Both the position numbers and the translations under genes were made by a program. This document shows, one piece after another, positions 17,649 to 27,083 of a DNA stretch of 33,181 bases. Below the pieces are notes generated by a model. It searched no databases. It was not told the DNA's origin and was given only the letters and a program-made list of their open reading frames with translations. This DNA is from Mollicutes bacterium (lineage in GTDB: Bacteria; Bacillota_I; Bacilli_A; RF39; UBA660): the NCBI GenBank assembly GCA_012521575.1, contig JAAYMD010000002.1, positions 1 to 33,181 on the forward strand. The letters run 5' to 3'. The stretch's first letter is position 1; every line of letters begins with the position of its first letter.

Positions 17649-18485
17649 GTGGAATATTCGCCTAAAAAGTTGCTAGATGTATTAAATCGTAATAATTTTA
17701 AATTTAAAAAGAGATATGGACAAAATTTTATTATAGATGAAAATATAATTGATGCAATAATTAAAAAAAGTAATCTAGAATATGATTCATTAATTATTGA
17801 AATAGGACCTGGGAGTGGTGCGCTTACCAAAAAACTAGCACCTAACGCAAAAAATGTTTTATGCTATGAAATAGATTATACTTTAAAAAGTATATTAGAT
17901 GCTACACTTTATCAACATAATAATGTTAAAATAATATATGATGATTTTTTAAAAAGAGACGTCTTATCCGATATAAAAAACTACACTTATAAAAAACTAT
18001 ATGTTGTAGCTAATCTTCCTTATTATATTACAACACCAATTATTGTAAAAATAATAGAAGACAACCTTGATGTTGATAAAATAATAGTTATGGTTCAAAA
18101 AGAGGTAGGGGATCGTTTTCGTGCTAAACCGGGTACTAAGGAATATAATTCATTAACTATTTTTGTAAATTATTTTTTTGATGTAAAAAAAATTTTGGAC
18201 GTTAGTCGAAATGTATTTATTCCGAAACCTAACGTTGATAGTATTGTAGTACAATTTACTAAAAAAGACGATTTGATAACTTTAAAGAATAAAGATTTTT
18301 TCTTTAAGCTTGTCCAGGATTCATTTAGCCAAAAAAGAAAAAATATTAAAAATAATTTAAAAAAATATGATTTGGAAAAAATAGGAAAAGTTTTAAACAA
18401 ATACGGATTCGATTTATCAACTCGTGCTGAACAATTATCTTTAGAAGTATTTGTAGATATAGCAAATTCTTTGGTTGAAGGGTGA
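17649..18485 (+). CDS. ksgA: 16S rRNA (adenine(1518)-N6/adenine(1519)-N6)-dimethyltransferase
   Basis: KRYGQNFIIDENI, EIGPGSGALT, NLPYYITTPI. Confidence 0.96.
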   Translation: MEYSPKKLLDVLNRNNFKFKKRYGQNFIIDENIIDAIIKKSNLEYDSLIIEIGPGSGALTKKLAPNAKNVLCYEIDYTLKSILDATLYQHNNVKIIYDDFLKRDVLSDIKNYTYKKLYVVANLPYYITTPIIVKIIEDNLDVDKIIVMVQKEVGDRFRAKPGTKEYNSLTIFVNYFFDVKKILDVSRNVFIPKPNVDSIVVQFTKKDDLITLKNKDFFFKLVQDSFSQKRKNIKNNLKKYDLEKIGKVLNKYGFDLSTRAEQLSLEVFVDIANSLVEG

Positions 18486-18489
18486 TAAC

Positions 18490-19161
18490 GTGAATAGTAC
18501 ACAAACAATTTTAACTTACAATTCATGGGATGATATATTACAAGAAGAATACCATAAAGAGTATTTTAAAAAAATAATTCAATTTATAAAATCAGAATAT
18601 AAAACAAAACAAATTTGTCCAGAATATCAAAATGTTTTTCGTGCTTTAAAAATGACTGATTATTATGATGTTAAAGTTTTAATTTTAGGTCAAGATCCAT
18701 ACCATGGAGTTAATCAGGCACACGGCCTTTGTTTTTCCGTTGCTAATGATGTGCCAGCCCCTCCTTCATTGCAAAATATTTTCAAAGAATTAAAAAATGA
18801 TTTAGGGATAGAACGAACAAAAAATGATTTAAGCGACTGGGCACGGCAAGGTGTGTTATTGTTAAATGCTATTTTAACTGTAGAAAAAGATAAACCATTA
18901 TCCCATAAAAATATTGGATGGGAAAAATTTACCGATCGTGTAATAGATCTTTTAAACAAACGGAAAGAACCAGTAATTTTTGTTTTGTGGGGGAATTACG
19001 CAAAAAGTAAGAAACATTTGATTACCAATAAAAACCACATAATAATTGAAGGGGCACATCCTTCACCTTTATCTGCTAACCGTGGTTTTTTTGGAAGCAA
19101 ACCATTTTCTAAAATAAATACAGTTTTAATGAAAAATGGTAATAATCCTATAAAGTGGTAA
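18490..19161 (+). CDS. ung: Uracil-DNA glycosylase
   Basis: LGQDPYHGVNQAHGLCFSV, GAHPSPLSANRGFFG. Start uncertain (GTG 18490 or TTG 18475). Confidence 0.96.
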   Translation: MNSTQTILTYNSWDDILQEEYHKEYFKKIIQFIKSEYKTKQICPEYQNVFRALKMTDYYDVKVLILGQDPYHGVNQAHGLCFSVANDVPAPPSLQNIFKELKNDLGIERTKNDLSDWARQGVLLLNAILTVEKDKPLSHKNIGWEKFTDRVIDLLNKRKEPVIFVLWGNYAKSKKHLITNKNHIIIEGAHPSPLSANRGFFGSKPFSKINTVLMKNGNNPIKW

Positions 19162-19214
19162 TTAATCTTGATATAACAGTTTAAATGTAATAAAATGAAA
19201 ATAGGGGTGTTATA

Positions 19215-20540
19215 ATGGATGATGTTTATAACTATCTAATGAATGAAATAGATTTAAAATATGGAGATTCAATTGTTGTTGGGGTATCTGGTGGACCAGA
19301 TTCAATTGCTCTATTACACCTTTTAAGTCGATTAAAAAAAAGTTTAGATTTACAAGTAGTATGTGCCCATGTTCACCATAATATTAGAAAAGAAAGTGAT
19401 GAGGAAAAAAATTTTGTAGAGCGCTTTTGTGCTAATCACGGGATAATTTTTGAATGGTATAAAATAGAAAATTATGGTGATGATAATTTTCACAACGAGG
19501 CAAGAAGTAAAAGATATAGTTATTTTGCTGAAATAGTAAAAAAATATAATGCTAAATATCTTTTTACAGCCCATCATGGGGACGATTTAATAGAAACAAT
19601 ATTAATGCGAATAGTTAGAGGATCAACGTTAAAAGGGTATAGTGGTTTTTCAAAAATTGTTGATATGGGGGATTATACCATTATTAGACCTTTAATTAAT
19701 GTTACGAAAGATGAAATATATAAATATAATAAGAAAAACAATCTAAAATATGTTGAAGATAGTTCTAATTTCAAAGATGTTTATACGCGCAATCGTTTTA
19801 GAAAATATATTTTACCAGCGCTAAAAAAAGAAGATCAAAATGTTCATGAAAAATTTTATAAGTTTAGTACTACTTTATTAGAATATAATGAATATATCGA
19901 TAAGATTGTAGAAAAAAAATTAAAAAGAATATATGCTCAAAATGTTTTAAATATAGATGAATATTTAAAAGAAGAACGGATTATTAAGATGAAAATTATA
20001 TATTATATTTTAGAGCAAATTTATCAGGATGATTTAATGTTGATAACTGATAGACATGTGAATTTGATATACAACTTAATTCATTCAAATCGTGCAAGTG
20101 GTAAAATTTATTTACCAAATAATATAAGAGTAGTAAAGTCTTATAATAATTTAACAGTAATTGAAGAAAAATTAAAAAATAATGAGTATGAAATTGAATT
20201 GATCGATTATGTAAATTTACCGAATGGTAAAAATATTGAGTTTGTAACAGAAGCTAGTTCCAATAGTAATAATTATCTTCGACTTGATAGTAGTGAAATA
20301 ACTTTGCCATTACATGTGCGTTCCAAACAAAATGGTGATAAAATGTATGTCAAAGGAATGCTAGGTCGAAAAAAAATAAGTGATATTTTTATAGATGCAA
20401 AAATCCCTGTTGAAGAAAGAAAGTTGTGGCCTATAGTTGTTGATTCAGCTGGACAAATAGTTTGGGTGCCAGGATTAAAAAAATCTAAATTTGATAAATC
20501 AAAATCAGAAAAATATGATATAATACTTAAGTATTATTAG
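19215..20540 (+). CDS. tilS: tRNA(Ile)-lysidine synthetase
   Basis: VVGVSGGPDSIALLHLL PP-loop, HVHHNIR; tilS-ftsH synteny. Confidence 0.95.
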   Translation: MDDVYNYLMNEIDLKYGDSIVVGVSGGPDSIALLHLLSRLKKSLDLQVVCAHVHHNIRKESDEEKNFVERFCANHGIIFEWYKIENYGDDNFHNEARSKRYSYFAEIVKKYNAKYLFTAHHGDDLIETILMRIVRGSTLKGYSGFSKIVDMGDYTIIRPLINVTKDEIYKYNKKNNLKYVEDSSNFKDVYTRNRFRKYILPALKKEDQNVHEKFYKFSTTLLEYNEYIDKIVEKKLKRIYAQNVLNIDEYLKEERIIKMKIIYYILEQIYQDDLMLITDRHVNLIYNLIHSNRASGKIYLPNNIRVVKSYNNLTVIEEKLKNNEYEIELIDYVNLPNGKNIEFVTEASSNSNNYLRLDSSEITLPLHVRSKQNGDKMYVKGMLGRKKISDIFIDAKIPVEERKLWPIVVDSAGQIVWVPGLKKSKFDKSKSEKYDIILKYY

Positions 20541-20553
20541 GAAGGAGATTGAA

Positions 20554-22551
20554 ATGAACAAAAAATTTATAAAAAAAGGAATATATCCATACATAGTATT
20601 ATTTTTAATAATGTTTGGAATTTTATATTTATTTAGTAATGCTAATGTTAAAATAAATACATTAACTTACGATTCATTCATGGAAGAGATAAATAAAGGT
20701 GAAGTCAAAGAAATAGTTATAATTCCTCGAACTAGAGCTAATGTGTATGAAATAAAAGGAAAATTAAAAAGCTATGATGAAAATGAAAGTTTTGTTTTAA
20801 AAGTTCCTTTATCTAATGAAGTGGTTTCAAAAATCTTTCAAGCTGAGGAAGAGTATAATTTTAAGGTTGACACCAAAGTTGACCCAGAATCAGGTACTTT
20901 TTTATTATTTTTAGTAAATATTTTACCAATGTTATTATTAATTGTACTTGCATTTGCATTTATTAGAAAACAAGTTGGTTCTGCAAGTAGTTCAATGGAT
21001 TTTGGAAAAAGTCGCGCAAAATTAAGTTTAAATAATACTAAAGTAACTTTTGATGATGTTGCAGGATTAACAGAAGAAAAAGAAGAAGTTAGTGAATTAA
21101 TAGATTTTTTAAAAAATCCTAAACGATTCCAACGAATGGGAGCAAGAATACCTAAAGGAGTTTTATTAGTAGGACCTCCTGGAACTGGAAAAACGTTGCT
21201 TGCTCGAGCTGTTGCTGGAGAAGCTAGTGTGCCATTTTATTATATAAGTGGTTCTGATTTTGTTGAATTGTTTGTTGGTGTTGGTGCAAGTCGTGTAAGA
21301 GATATGTTTAAACAGGCTAAGCAAAATGCACCGTGTCTAATTTTTATCGATGAAATTGATGCTGTTGGTCGTCAAAGAGGAACTGGTTTAGGTGGCGGAC
21401 ATGATGAAAGAGAACAAACTTTAAACCAATTATTAACAGAAATGGATGGTTTTGGTACTAATGAAGGAATTATTATTATTGCAGCTACTAATCGTCCGGA
21501 TGTATTAGATCCTGCATTACTTCGTCCAGGTCGTTTTGATCGTCAAATTACAGTGAATTTGCCAGATGCTAAGGGACGTGAAGAGATATTAGCTGTTCAT
21601 GCTCGTGGCAAGAATTTTGCTAAAGATGTAAAACTTAATAATATTGCAAAGAGAACTGTAGGTTTTAGTGGTGCTGATTTAGAAAATTTATTAAATGAGG
21701 CTGCATTACTTGCTGTTCGTCGAAATAAAGATTATATTACTATGGAAGAAATTGATGAAGCTCATGATAGAGTGTTAATGGGACCGGCTAAAAAAACCAA
21801 AAAATATACTGAAAGTGAAAAAAGAATGGTTGCATACCATGAAGCAGGACATGTTGTTTTAGGTTTAAAATTAAATGATGCTAATATTGTTCAAAAAGTT
21901 ACAATAATTCCAAGAAGTTATGCAGGCGGTTATGCATTAATGTTACCAAAAGAAGAAAGATATACTGCAACCAAAAGGGAGCTTTTAGAAAGAATAGCAG
22001 GTCTTTTAGGTGGAAGAGTTGCAGAAGAAATAGTTTTTAATGAGATTACTACAGGTGCGCATAATGATTTTGAAAAGGCTACTAAAATTGCACGTGCTAT
22101 GGTTACTGAATATGGTATGAGTAGTCTTGGCCCTGTTCAATTTGAACATCAAGAATCAAGTGTGTTCTTGGGTCGAGATTATAATAAAATCAGAAATTTT
22201 TCAAATAAAGTTGCAGACCAAATTGATGAAGAGATTAGAAAAATTATTAGTGAGCAATATGAAGTAGCAAAGAAAATAATTAAAGATAATATGGATTTAT
22301 TAGAATTAATAGCGGAAACATTAATTGAACGTGAAACATTAACAAAAGAGCAAATAGAATATTTAGCAAAACATGGAAAAATGCCTGATGAAGATGATGA
22401 TAATGAAAATAATGAAAATTTAGAAAAATTAACAGTTGTAGAACTTCGTAATATAGCAAAAGAAAAAAATATTGCGGGGTATTTAAAAATGAATAAAAAA
22501 GAACTAATTGAAAAATTAAAAGAAAATAATGAAGAAGAGCAAAGTAATTAA
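20554..22551 (+). CDS. ftsH: ATP-dependent zinc metalloprotease FtsH with C-terminal Rho_N-like extension
   Basis: [23 protein letters not shown]; the C-terminus has [33 protein letters not shown]. Confidence 0.96.
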   Translation: MNKKFIKKGIYPYIVLFLIMFGILYLFSNANVKINTLTYDSFMEEINKGEVKEIVIIPRTRANVYEIKGKLKSYDENESFVLKVPLSNEVVSKIFQAEEEYNFKVDTKVDPESGTFLLFLVNILPMLLLIVLAFAFIRKQVGSASSSMDFGKSRAKLSLNNTKVTFDDVAGLTEEKEEVSELIDFLKNPKRFQRMGARIPKGVLLVGPPGTGKTLLARAVAGEASVPFYYISGSDFVELFVGVGASRVRDMFKQAKQNAPCLIFIDEIDAVGRQRGTGLGGGHDEREQTLNQLLTEMDGFGTNEGIIIIAATNRPDVLDPALLRPGRFDRQITVNLPDAKGREEILAVHARGKNFAKDVKLNNIAKRTVGFSGADLENLLNEAALLAVRRNKDYITMEEIDEAHDRVLMGPAKKTKKYTESEKRMVAYHEAGHVVLGLKLNDANIVQKVTIIPRSYAGGYALMLPKEERYTATKRELLERIAGLLGGRVAEEIVFNEITTGAHNDFEKATKIARAMVTEYGMSSLGPVQFEHQESSVFLGRDYNKIRNFSNKVADQIDEEIRKIISEQYEVAKKIIKDNMDLLELIAETLIERETLTKEQIEYLAKHGKMPDEDDDNENNENLEKLTVVELRNIAKEKNIAGYLKMNKKELIEKLKENNEEEQSN

Positions 22552-22563
22552 GCTCTTTTTTTA
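22535..22563 (+). terminator. Intrinsic terminator of ftsH
   Basis: AAGAGC...GCTCTT plus T-run. Confidence 0.7.
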
Positions 22564-22649
22564 TATTTATGATAAAAGTAGTAAAAAACATTTGCAATTA
22601 AATATTAATTTGGTTATAATAGTAATTGAAAGAATAAAGGAGGGGAAAA

Positions 22650-23378
22650 ATGGAAAATATAACTATTATTAATGCGAATAATGAATCTGTAAATGTTCGT
22701 GTTATTCGATATTTTGAATTAAACAATAACAATTATTTCATTTATTCGCTAAATGAAATTGATGATCAAAATTATGTGAAATTATATGCTGTTAAAGTTG
22801 AAAATCAAAATGGTGCATATGTTGGTTCTAGTATAGTAAATGAAGAAGAATGGAATGCGGTTAAAGAATTAATTAAAGTAATTATTAAGGGAAATAAAGA
22901 TGGAGTAGCGGAAGTTGCTGACTTAAATCATAATGAATTAGATTCATTAAGTGTAACAAATGCTCGTGCTTTTAAATTAGCTAGTCAATTAGCTGATTTA
23001 TTGGCGGCTAATAAAAAAATTGATACTCAAACACTACAACTTGAACCTGAATTAATTGCAAATGAACCAAATATTGCCCCTGAATCAAATAATGAGATGG
23101 AAACTGATAATATCGGTGAAATTCCATCAGTAGACGATGCAATATCAAATACTAATATGGAACCTTCAAAAGATTTACCAACTAATAGTGATAATGTTGG
23201 ATCATCAATTGAAACACCTGATTTTACACAAACAACAGTTAATGATACTTCAAATAAAAGAGAATATCAAAATGTTGAAGTGGAATATTATAAAAATTTA
23301 TATTTAAAAGAAAAACAAAAAAATGAAGAATTAACAAATAAAATAAATGAAATTAAAAAAATAATAGGTTTAGTATAA
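22650..23378 (+). CDS. DUF1292-like N-terminal domain protein with C-terminal coiled coil
   Basis: N-terminus ITIINANNESVNVRVIRYFELNNNNYFIY...VNEEEWNAV resembles the DUF1292 pattern; low-complexity linker; Lys/Glu-rich C-terminal heptads; AAAGGAGGGG RBS. Confidence 0.6.
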   Translation: MENITIINANNESVNVRVIRYFELNNNNYFIYSLNEIDDQNYVKLYAVKVENQNGAYVGSSIVNEEEWNAVKELIKVIIKGNKDGVAEVADLNHNELDSLSVTNARAFKLASQLADLLAANKKIDTQTLQLEPELIANEPNIAPESNNEMETDNIGEIPSVDDAISNTNMEPSKDLPTNSDNVGSSIETPDFTQTTVNDTSNKREYQNVEVEYYKNLYLKEKQKNEELTNKINEIKKIIGLV

Positions 23379-23380
23379 AC

Positions 23381-23423
23381 CATAAAAAAATAGAATTGTT
23401 AAAAATCAATTCTATTTTTTATG
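23381..23423. terminator. Bidirectional intrinsic terminator between convergent genes
   Basis: CATAAAAAAATAGAATTG / CAATTCTATTTTTTATG. Confidence 0.8.
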
Positions 23424-23888
23424 TGCTAGTCTACTAGCAGCAGAAGAAGCAATTGCGCATACAATATCATCAAGGAAAGTATGGCATTGTTTTTTCTCTT
23501 TTCCTAATTTATCAAGTTTACCAATTATTCCGTATTTTACTTTGTCAAGATAACCAAAATTTGTAAAAGCTATCGAGCCATATATATTAACAATACTCAA
23601 TGGTAAAATTTCATCGATACCATAAAGTGAATCATCGTTTTTAATAATAGAATTAATCGGTTCATCTAATAAATTTTTTTCTACAGCTTCATCAATTGCA
23701 ATTGCTGTTAAAACAGCGTTAATAACTTCTCTTTTTGCTATAACATTAGAAACACTATCAATGCAATCTTCTATGGTAAGTTTATCAAAATATTTATATT
23801 GTAATTTATACACAATCTCGGCAATATCTTTAATTTCAACTCCTCTTTCTTTTAATCTTTTAATTGCTATGGTTTTTAAACTACTCAT
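23412..23888 (-). CDS. Phosphatidylglycerophosphatase A-like (YutG family)
   Basis: RLKERGV, DEILPLSIVNIYGSIAFTNFGYLDK, LDDIVCAIAS; start at ATG 23888 after TAGGAGG, so the ORF-track N-terminal extension is rejected. Confidence 0.8.
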   Translation of the reverse strand: MSSLKTIAIKRLKERGVEIKDIAEIVYKLQYKYFDKLTIEDCIDSVSNVIAKREVINAVLTAIAIDEAVEKNLLDEPINSIIKNDDSLYGIDEILPLSIVNIYGSIAFTNFGYLDKVKYGIIGKLDKLGKEKKQCHTFLDDIVCAIASSAASRLAHKK

Positions 23889-23945
23889 TTTTAACCTCCT
23901 ATCATAAAAAAATAATAATTTCATAAAATTAGTTGAGGTGAATAT

Positions 23946-24860
23946 ATGAAAAATACGATAAACTATTTTTATAATCTTTATCCGGAAAATATTCACCAAA
24001 ACGAAAAGCAATATAAATTTAAAATAAATAATAATAAATATGTTTTTTTACCTTGCTACCGACCTGAAAATGAAATAAAAGAATTGCAAATATTAAGTGC
24101 AACATTGTTTTCTCAAGGAATATATTTTCATCAAATCATTTCAAACAAAGATTCATCAGTGGTAACATTTGTTAATAATATTCCTTATGTTTTACTACAA
24201 ATTTATATAGATGATAACCGTCAAGTAACATTTGAAGATTTAATTTGGTTTTCCAAAATAAAAATACCTTTAACTAATGAATTATTAAAAAAAGATAAAT
24301 GGTTTTTACTTTGGAGTGAAAAAATAGATTATTTCGAATATCAGGTCAATCAATTTGGAAAATCATTTCCGCTAATAAGAGAAAGTTTTAGTTATTTTGT
24401 TGGTTTAGCAGAAATAGGTATAAGTTTTTTAAAAAATAACAATACTAGTAATGAAAAAACTTTATCATTATCACACGGTCGAATTAAAAGCGAAAATACA
24501 CTATTTGATTTATATAACCCATTAAATTTTATTATAGATAGTAAGATACGAAATTTTTGCGAATACTTTAAAGATTATTTTTTTAAAGGAAATAATATAG
24601 CTGAAGATTTTTTTTATTATATATCAACACTTGGCCTAAATTATACAGATTATATATTATTATATGCAAGAATGCTTTTTCCAACCTTTTATTTTGATAT
24701 TTATGAGCTTATAATTCATGGATATATACCAGAAAAAGAGTTACTTAAAATTATTCAAAAAGTAGATGAGTATGAAGTGTTTTTAAAAAGATTGCACAAT
24801 TATTTAAAACAATTTGTTGCAATCCCTGATATAGAATGGTTATCTAAAATAAATACTTAA
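23946..24860 (+). CDS. YutH/CotS-like (spore coat-associated kinase-fold) protein
   Basis: APH/CotS-like motif LSHGRIKSENTLFD...NFIIDSKIRNF; flanked by yutG-like and yutI-like genes as in B. subtilis. Confidence 0.6.
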   Translation: MKNTINYFYNLYPENIHQNEKQYKFKINNNKYVFLPCYRPENEIKELQILSATLFSQGIYFHQIISNKDSSVVTFVNNIPYVLLQIYIDDNRQVTFEDLIWFSKIKIPLTNELLKKDKWFLLWSEKIDYFEYQVNQFGKSFPLIRESFSYFVGLAEIGISFLKNNNTSNEKTLSLSHGRIKSENTLFDLYNPLNFIIDSKIRNFCEYFKDYFFKGNNIAEDFFYYISTLGLNYTDYILLYARMLFPTFYFDIYELIIHGYIPEKELLKIIQKVDEYEVFLKRLHNYLKQFVAIPDIEWLSKINT

Positions 24861-25087
24861 CTAATATTTTTAACTTCTTTTATTTCTGGTATTTCATTTT
24901 TAATAGCTGTTTCTATGACTTCTTTTAGTGTAATATTAACCATTTGGCAACCTGAACATGTTCCTAACAATTTTATATATACAATATTATCTTCCAACTT
25001 TATAAATTCAATATTTCCTCCATCACTCATCAAAAAAGGTCTTATCTCGTCAATGATTTTAATTACTTTTTCTTCGATTTTTTTCAT
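24857..25087 (-). CDS. NifU C-terminal domain Fe-S scaffold (YutI-like)
   Basis: IRPFLMSDGGNIEFI...LGTCSGCQM. Confidence 0.93.
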   Translation of the reverse strand: MKKIEEKVIKIIDEIRPFLMSDGGNIEFIKLEDNIVYIKLLGTCSGCQMVNITLKEVIETAIKNEIPEIKEVKNIS

Positions 25088-25184
25088 AAAAATACCTCCA
25101 ACAATATTATATAGTAATACTTTTAATTAGTAAACAGTTTTTGAAAAAGGACAACGTATGTTATAATAAATTTGAGGTGTAATA

Positions 25185-25565
25185 ATGACAAAATATAAAA
25201 AAGGCAAGATAGTTAAAGGGGCGGTTACAGGAATAGAATCTTATGGCATTTTTGTATCGTTAGATGAATTTTACAGTGGTTTAATACACATATCAGAAAT
25301 TTCTCATGATTATGTAAAAAATATAAATGATTATGTTAATATTGGCGATATAATATATGTAGAAATTTTGGATGTAGATGAGAAATTAGCACAATTAAAA
25401 TTAAGTATAAAGAATATAAATTATAAGGGTACTAATAATTTTAAAAAAAGAAAAATTAAAGAAACAAAATCTGGATTTAAAACTTTAAAAGAAAAATTAC
25501 CATTTTGGATAAAAGAAAATATCAGAAAAAAATTAAATGTTATTGACAAAAAGAAATTTAAGTGA
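25185..25565 (+). CDS. S1 RNA-binding domain protein (YugI/CvfD, GSP13-like)
   Basis: KGKIVKGAVTGIESYGIFVSLDEFYSGLIHISEIS plus basic tail. Confidence 0.85.
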   Translation: MTKYKKGKIVKGAVTGIESYGIFVSLDEFYSGLIHISEISHDYVKNINDYVNIGDIIYVEILDVDEKLAQLKLSIKNINYKGTNNFKKRKIKETKSGFKTLKEKLPFWIKENIRKKLNVIDKKKFK

Positions 25566-25591
25566 TATATTATTAAACGTCTAGAGGTTTT

Positions 25592-25668
25592 GGGCGATTA
25601 GCTCAGTTGGTTAGAGTACCTGCCTTACAAGCAGGGGGTCGTAAGTTCGAGTCTTACATCGCCCACCA
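25592..25668 (+). tRNA. tRNA-Val (TAC)
   Basis: Cloverleaf, loop CTTACAA, encoded CCA. Confidence 0.95.
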
Positions 25669-25669
25669 T

Positions 25670-25745
<76 letters not shown>

Positions 25746-25748
25746 CTT

Positions 25749-25834
25749 GGAGGGATAGCGAAGTGGTCAAACGCGGCAGACTGTAAATCTGTTCCCTTTC
25801 GGGTTCGATGGTTCAAATCCATCTCCCTCCACCA
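25749..25834 (+). tRNA. tRNA-Tyr (GTA)
   Basis: Class II tRNA with long variable arm, loop CTGTAAA, CCA. Confidence 0.95.
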
Positions 25835-25847
25835 TTAATTATTATAT

Positions 25848-25922
25848 TGCCTCGTAGCCAAGCGGTAAGGCACCACACTTTGACTGTGGCATTCGCTAGT
25901 TCGAATCTAGCCGAGGCAGCCA
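25848..25922 (+). tRNA. tRNA-Gln (TTG)
   Basis: Loop CTTTGAC, acceptor TGCCTCG/CGAGGCA, CCA. Confidence 0.94.
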
Positions 25923-25929
25923 TTTTTAT

Positions 25930-26005
25930 GTCCCGTTAGCTCAGTCGGTAGAGCACTTGACTTTTAATCAAGGGGTCACAAGTTCGATTCTTGTACGGGA
26001 CACCA
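25930..26005 (+). tRNA. tRNA-Lys (TTT)
   Basis: Loop CTTTTAA, acceptor GTCCCGT/ACGGGAC, CCA. Confidence 0.95.
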
Positions 26006-26006
26006 T

Positions 26007-26098
26007 GTGCCTGAGTGGCGGAACAGGTAGACGCACAGGACTTAAAATCCTGGGAGATGAATAATCTCGTGCCGGTTCAACTCCGGCCTTAGGCACCA
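26007..26098 (+). tRNA. tRNA-Leu (TAA)
   Basis: Class II, loop CTTAAAA, CCA. Confidence 0.94.
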
Positions 26099-26107
26099 TT
26101 ATTTTAT

Positions 26108-26200
26108 GGAGAAGTACCCAAGTCTGGTTGAAGGGGCCGGTCTTGAAAACCGGGAGGTCGGTAACACGACGCGGGGGTTCGAATCCCTCCTTCTCCGCCA
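26108..26200 (+). tRNA. tRNA-Ser (TGA)
   Basis: Class II, loop CTTGAAA, CCA. Confidence 0.95.
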
Positions 26201-26215
26201 TAATTAGTATTACAT

Positions 26216-26292
<77 letters not shown>

Positions 26293-26296
26293 TTTT

Positions 26297-26372
26297 GGTC
26301 CCGTGGTGTAGGGGTTAACATGCCTGCCTGTCACGCAGGAGATCGCGAGTTCAAATCTCGTCGGGACCGCCA
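26297..26372 (+). tRNA. tRNA-Asp (GTC)
   Basis: Loop CTGTCAC, CCA. Confidence 0.95.
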
Positions 26373-26376
26373 TTAT

Positions 26377-26452
<76 letters not shown>

Positions 26453-26474
26453 TTTATAATATTAAACTTGAGTC

Positions 26475-26551
26475 GCGCCCGTAGCTCAACTGGATAGAGC
26501 GTTTGACTACGGATCAAAAGGTTATGGGTTCGATTCCTGTCGGGCGCACCA
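26475..26551 (+). tRNA. tRNA-Arg (ACG)
   Basis: Loop CTACGGA, acceptor GCGCCCG/CGGGCGC, CCA. Confidence 0.95.
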
Positions 26552-26556
26552 GAAAA

Positions 26557-26633
26557 CGGGAAGTAGCACAACTTGGTAGTGCACCTGGTTTGGGACCAGG
26601 GGGTTGCAGGTTCAAATCCTGTCTTCCCGACCA
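26557..26633 (+). tRNA. tRNA-Pro (TGG)
   Basis: Loop TTTGGGA, acceptor CGGGAAG, CCA. Confidence 0.95.
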
Positions 26634-26636
26634 TTT

Positions 26637-26713
26637 GGGGAATTAGCTCAGCTGGCTAGAGCACCTGCTTTGCAAGCAGGGGGTCATCGGTTCAAGTCCG
26701 ATATTCTCCACCA
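26637..26713 (+). tRNA. tRNA-Ala (TGC)
   Basis: Loop TTTGCAA, acceptor GGGGAAT, CCA. Confidence 0.95.
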
Positions 26714-26799
26714 TATGAAAAAAACTCGCATCGAGTTAATAATATAAATAATTCGTAGAATTAATTATTATAGTTTTTAAAATTAAATAATAATCTAAC

Positions 26800-26828
26800 A
26801 GGGGGACTAAATGTTTTTCCCTTTTTTT
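26800..26828 (+). terminator. Probable terminator of the tRNA operon
   Basis: AGGGGGA-CTAAATGTT-TTTCCCT (G-U containing stem) followed by a T-run. Confidence 0.5.
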
Positions 26829-27083
26829 ATTATTTTTTATTTAATATTAAGAAAAATAATCTGTATAAAATAACGGTAATAATAGAGCTTAATAATTCAA
26901 AATAATTACATTTTCCATTGCATTGTAAATGTTCATTATCTATTTTACAATCAATCACTGAATCAAAATTTTATTTTTGATTCGTAAAAAATAGTTATAA
27001 TTTTATAAAAATAGTTGTGATTTTTTTCAAATTATGATAGTATTAAGTTAAATTTACTGAACGCTAACAAAGGGGTGTTTTAT

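Noticed and set aside
22280-22597. 105-aa minus-strand ORF at the ftsH 3' end
   Set aside because: Antisense to the FtsH tail and its terminator; a low-complexity Phe/Leu/His-rich product.
23889-24011. 41-aa N-terminal extension of the YutG-like ORF
   Set aside because: It overlaps the divergent yutH-like start; a strong TAGGAGG RBS precedes ATG 23888.
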